A DNA stretch of 64,000 nucleotides, from positions 62,001 through 126,000 of the forward strand of contig JBDWAL010000018.1 in assembly GCA_039978895.1 (NCBI GenBank). The letters run 5' to 3'. The notes under the pieces were generated by a model, which did no database searches, was not told the DNA's origin, and was given only the letters and a program-made list of their open reading frames with translations. How positions within the stretch are numbered: the first letter of the stretch is position 1; each line of letters starts with the position of its first letter. This stretch comes from Aliishimia sp039978895. Lineage in GTDB: Bacteria; Pseudomonadota; Alphaproteobacteria; Rhodobacterales; Rhodobacteraceae. Shown here piece by piece: positions 61,197-64,000 of this stretch. Position numbers and translations under genes: made by a program.

Positions 61197-62483
61197 TTAC
61201 AATTTAACACGGGCACCTTGCGGGATCGTACGGGGGGCCGCGTTTAAAGTTTGTAAGGCAAACCCGGCGGCGGATTTGTATTTGGCCATATAGTCCATGC
61301 GCTCGGCTTGCGGGATCACGTCATCAATATCACCGAAGACGCCACCACATTTGTCTTCAACCAAGGACAACAGTCCAAACGGACCCGCGCCGCGATTGCG
61401 CAAAACTAGATCGGACATTGGGCCGCATAACGTCTCATCAAACGCGGCCAAAGCTGCGGGCGTAACCCCGTGTTGCACAAAGCTGGCGCCAAGAACCCGC
61501 GCGTCAACGATCGCTTGGCTCGCGCCGTTCGAACCTGTGGGGTACATTGCATGAGCCGCATCCCCGATCAAAACAACGCGGCCATCATGCCATGTGGCAA
61601 TTGGGTCCCGGTCGATCATCGGGTTTTCATAAACGACATCTGCCCCGCGCAACAAGGCTGGGACATCTAGCCAATCATAGATCCAGTCTTTGAAATGGTG
61701 TTCGAAATCAGCGATTGGAACTTCGCGAAACCAACCCGTGGCGTCGCGGGCGCCTGGGTTTTGCACGGTGACCTCAGCGATCCAATTGACGTCAACCATG
61801 CCGTTTTCTGGATCAGGCGCGGAGATTGGGTAGATCACCATGCGCTGGTTTTGCCCACCCAATCCAATAAATGACGACCCGGTGCGCACAGGTGTCGTGC
61901 GGGTTGTCCCGCGCCACATAACAACACCGCCCCATTGAATAGGAGGTTGGGTTAGGTGCATTTGTGCGCGGACATTGGAATGAATTCCGTCCGCGCCGAT
62001 AAGTAATGTGCCCAAGGTGTCGTGCATGGTTCCGTCAGATGTTTCTACATGCGCGGTGACACGGCCATCGTCGTGGTTCGTGTAACCCTTAATTCGTGAC
62101 CCCAGCTGGATCGCGTCTGTGCCCGCGCGTTTGACCAGAATGTCCGCCAATAACATCTGGAATTTGCCACGGTGCATCGCATATTGTGGCCAATGGTATC
62201 CCGCATGAGTGCCACGTGGCTCTGCGTAAATCTCTTGTCCATGTCGTCCAACCAACGCCCATTCTTGAGCAGGCACGCCCACAGTATTCAAGTCACCTGC
62301 ATGCACATCAAGGTCGAACAACTCGCGCACAGCGTTTGGTTGAATGTTGATGCCAACCCCCAAAGGACGCAAGTCACGCGCGGCCTCAAAAATGGTGAAG
62401 GGCACGCCGATCTGATGCAGCGTCAAGCCAAGAGACAATCCGGCGATGCCACCGCCAGCGATCAAAACGTGGGGCTGGGTCAT
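61197..62483 (-). CDS. FAD-dependent aromatic monooxygenase-like oxidoreductase
   Basis: This 428-residue class A flavoprotein has the N-terminal GGGIAGLSLGLTLHQIG dinucleotide motif, the second motif TLLIGADGIHSNVR (DG fingerprint) and the third, VVLIGDAAHAMYPTGSNGASQAI (GD motif). These are features of the salicylate-hydroxylase / UbiH-like group. It would use NAD(P)H and O2 to hydroxylate an aromatic or similar substrate. It stands alone on the minus strand and is divergent from the PilJ-domain gene; a link to the catabolic cluster 30 kb away cannot be shown. Confidence 0.87.
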   Translation of the reverse strand: MTQPHVLIAGGGIAGLSLGLTLHQIGVPFTIFEAARDLRPLGVGINIQPNAVRELFDLDVHAGDLNTVGVPAQEWALVGRHGQEIYAEPRGTHAGYHWPQYAMHRGKFQMLLADILVKRAGTDAIQLGSRIKGYTNHDDGRVTAHVETSDGTMHDTLGTLLIGADGIHSNVRAQMHLTQPPIQWGGVVMWRGTTRTTPVRTGSSFIGLGGQNQRMVIYPISAPDPENGMVDVNWIAEVTVQNPGARDATGWFREVPIADFEHHFKDWIYDWLDVPALLRGADVVYENPMIDRDPIATWHDGRVVLIGDAAHAMYPTGSNGASQAIVDARVLGASFVQHGVTPAALAAFDETLCGPMSDLVLRNRGAGPFGLLSLVEDKCGGVFGDIDDVIPQAERMDYMAKYKSAAGFALQTLNAAPRTIPQGARVKL

Positions 62484-62647
62484 TGTTGCATCCGTGATCT
62501 AGGGAGTGTGGGGCAGGGCGATGACACATGTGTCCCATGGCAAATCAATGGGGGCAAGCCTGTGAGTGCGTCTGCTTTGTCATCGCGGTGGCGCGATTTC
62601 CGAGTTGGTGGAAACCGGATTTTAAGAAGATTGTAAGATCACGTCTG

Positions 62648-63520
62648 ATGATTGTTGCAGTGCGAGATGTGTTGATGTCTGTTTTCCATGTGTGTCTTGC
62701 GCTGATGTTGTCTGCGTGTGTGGCGGGCAGTGCTTCTGCGCAGGGCATAACGGGCCCGAACGCTATGCAGATACATCGCATCACGGCGCAAATCTGCGTC
62801 GCATTGGCATCTGGTAACAGGCGGGGTCGCGGGGGCGAAGCGGGAGACTTTGACATTCTTGAACGCATAGACCGTGAGGGGGCCCCTCAAGAAAAGCCAG
62901 AACGTATGTCTTCGACCCCGCTTACTATTGTGCCCGTCAACAAAGATGCCGTCCAAGAGATGGCCGGTCATTGGCAAATCTATGCACGCGCGGTGCGTCA
63001 AATTTCGGCAGGTGACGATCATCCCTTCGTTTTGCAACAAATGTTTGCGCAAGATCGGCAATTGACGCTGCCTGTTCTTGGCGCAGGGACCAAGTCGCGC
63101 GGCGCAAGTGCGGTGTCTCACAGTTCAACGCAGGACAGAGCCCCGCCTGACATTATAAGCCATCTTTCGATGTTGTCGCAAAAGATGCTTAAAGATGCTT
63201 GCATGACTTCTGCGGCGATCGATCTGCGCGTTTCATTGGCGCAACTAGATGGTTCGATTGCTGATTTCTTGGAGAGGTTACACGAGTTGCGTCAAAGTCA
63301 TGATATCGGGGTCACATCCGGGCCTGCACCCCGTGGCTTAGATCAACATTTGGCGCATATTCAAACCTTGGCTGAACCGCTTGTAACTGCGTTGTCGGTG
63401 CTTGAGCCGGGGCGTGTCGAAAGTTTAGAACAGCTCTCAAGGCTTGCTGATCTGTCCACAGACTTGCTGGGCGCTTTACAAAAAACGACCGCGTTTTACG
63501 CGCGAAAACCGTCCAGTTAA
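62648..63520 (+). CDS. Periplasmic protein with a PilJ/NarX-type sensory (type IV pili MCP N-terminal) domain
   Basis: This ~290-residue protein has an N-terminal hydrophobic export signal (VLMSVFHVCLALMLSACVAGSA) but no second membrane segment or signalling domain. Around residues 170-215, ISHLSMLSQKMLKDACM followed by a helix with SLAQLDGSIADFLERL matches the PilJ-type domain, whose usual pattern is AGRQRMLSQ-M-K-AC. Free-standing exported versions occur in roseobacters. The cysteine in the lipobox-like SAC stretch might make it a lipoprotein. The ATG at 62648 is used; 62675 is also possible. Function unknown. Confidence 0.7.
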   Translation: MIVAVRDVLMSVFHVCLALMLSACVAGSASAQGITGPNAMQIHRITAQICVALASGNRRGRGGEAGDFDILERIDREGAPQEKPERMSSTPLTIVPVNKDAVQEMAGHWQIYARAVRQISAGDDHPFVLQQMFAQDRQLTLPVLGAGTKSRGASAVSHSSTQDRAPPDIISHLSMLSQKMLKDACMTSAAIDLRVSLAQLDGSIADFLERLHELRQSHDIGVTSGPAPRGLDQHLAHIQTLAEPLVTALSVLEPGRVESLEQLSRLADLSTDLLGALQKTTAFYARKPSS

Positions 63521-63707
63521 AAGGTGCCTGTTCAAGCCCGCGATAAGGCATTCCAAGCGGCATTCGAAGGGCGCGTTGCACATTCCTTTTCGCTTGCCCT
63601 GCGTCGTCCAGCATTTTCCGGTTGATCCTGCAATTACACAACACTAGTAAGGCGCAAATTTACAGGCTGCGGACGGCGCGGCCCCGTACCTTATGCTAGG
63701 AGCTAAA

Positions 63708-64000
63708 ATGCAGGTCACCGAGACGCTGAATGACGGTCTAAAACGCGGTTACGCCATCACAGTCACCGCAGCCGAGTTGAACGACAAGGTCAACGAAAAG
63801 CTGGTCGAGGCACAGCCCGAGGTCGAAATGAAAGGCTTCCGCAAAGGCAAAGTGCCTATGGCGTTGCTGAAAAAGCAATTCGGTCAGCGGATCATGGGCG
63901 AAGTCATGCAAGAAAGCATCGACGGCGCTATGCAGCAGCATTTTGAAGATAGCGGCGACCGTCCAGCGCTCCAGCCTGAGGTCAAAATGACCAATGAAGA
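63708..64000 (+). CDS. tig: Trigger factor, N-terminal part (runs off the window)
   Basis: The visible 97 residues begin MQVTETLNDGLKRGY and contain the ribosome-docking signature GFRKGKVP (usual G-F-R-x-G-K-x-P), then LLKKQFGQRIMGEVMQE. This is the ribosome-binding domain of the chaperone/peptidyl-prolyl isomerase trigger factor. TAGGAG lies a few bases upstream of the ATG. The 187 bases before it contain no other gene that I can recognise. Confidence 0.93.
   Translation, partial: MQVTETLNDGLKRGYAITVTAAELNDKVNEKLVEAQPEVEMKGFRKGKVPMALLKKQFGQRIMGEVMQESIDGAMQQHFEDSGDRPALQPEVKMTNE

Noticed and set aside
63521..63707. Possible tRNA upstream of tig (GTTCAAGCCCGCG resembles a T-arm)
   Set aside because: No acceptor stem, D-arm or anticodon arm can be paired around it.

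Overview
The window looks like chromosome from a marine alphaproteobacterium of the Roseobacter group (Rhodobacteraceae). The basis is the soxSRT/soxV-XYZABCDEF gene order, a VPLPA-CTERM protein, an urtABCDE operon, a six-gene Mrp antiporter operon with fused mrpA/B, and alphaproteobacterial-style proteins throughout. A closer placement is not possible by eye. The number of broken genes recalls pseudogene-rich polar roseobacters such as Octadecabacter, but that is only an impression. I see no rRNA, tRNA, CRISPR array, transposase or integrase.

Layout. 1-5.4 kb: the 3' end of a secreted RTX/cadherin-like protein, a VPLPA-CTERM surface protein, a divergent pair (DUF6445-like protein and flavin-dependent tryptophan halogenase), an orphan HlyC-like acyltransferase and a small membrane protein. 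5.5-29.9 kb: about 24 kb with every gene on the plus strand, mostly overlapping or tightly spaced. It encodes a branched-chain-type periplasmic binding protein, a degenerate iron-ADH-like protein, an aldehyde dehydrogenase, an AraC regulator, LivHMG permeases and ATPase, a LivF ATPase fused to a Tm-1-like domain, a TIM-barrel PEP-hydrolase-family protein, a giant flotillin, two SRPBCC proteins, a CO-dehydrogenase-type molybdenum hydroxylase (FAD, 2Fe-2S and a split Mo subunit) with CoxD/CoxE-type maturation proteins, an amidohydrolase, a metallo-beta-lactamase-fold hydrolase and an SMP-30/cysteine-hydrolase-like fusion. This reads as an uptake and catabolic locus for an unknown, probably ring-containing, compound.

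29.9-42.9 kb: a sulfur oxidation (sox) locus in decay. soxT, soxV, soxX, soxA and soxC carry frameshifts, stops or deletions, and a neighbouring metallo-beta-lactamase-fold gene has several frameshifts. SoxB and SoxD are full length but have lost a metal-ligand and a haem-motif residue. soxR, soxS, soxY, soxZ, soxE and soxF look intact. Large genes on both sides are intact, which argues against random sequencing error.

43-49.7 kb: a small exported protein and the urea transporter urtABCDE (no urease genes in the window). 49.7-55 kb: an acyl-CoA synthetase and a Gtr-like glycan-modification cassette in which the GtrA flippase is fused to a methyltransferase. 55-61 kb: the Mrp (Mnh/Pha2-type) Na+/H+ antiporter operon on the minus strand. 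61.2-64 kb: a flavin monooxygenase, a periplasmic PilJ-type sensory-domain protein and the start of trigger factor.

The most unusual items are the flotillin with about 49 uninterrupted 11-residue repeats, set between a transporter and a molybdenum hydroxylase; the LivF-Tm-1-like fusion next to its TIM-barrel partner; the split Mo subunit; and the localised decay of sox.
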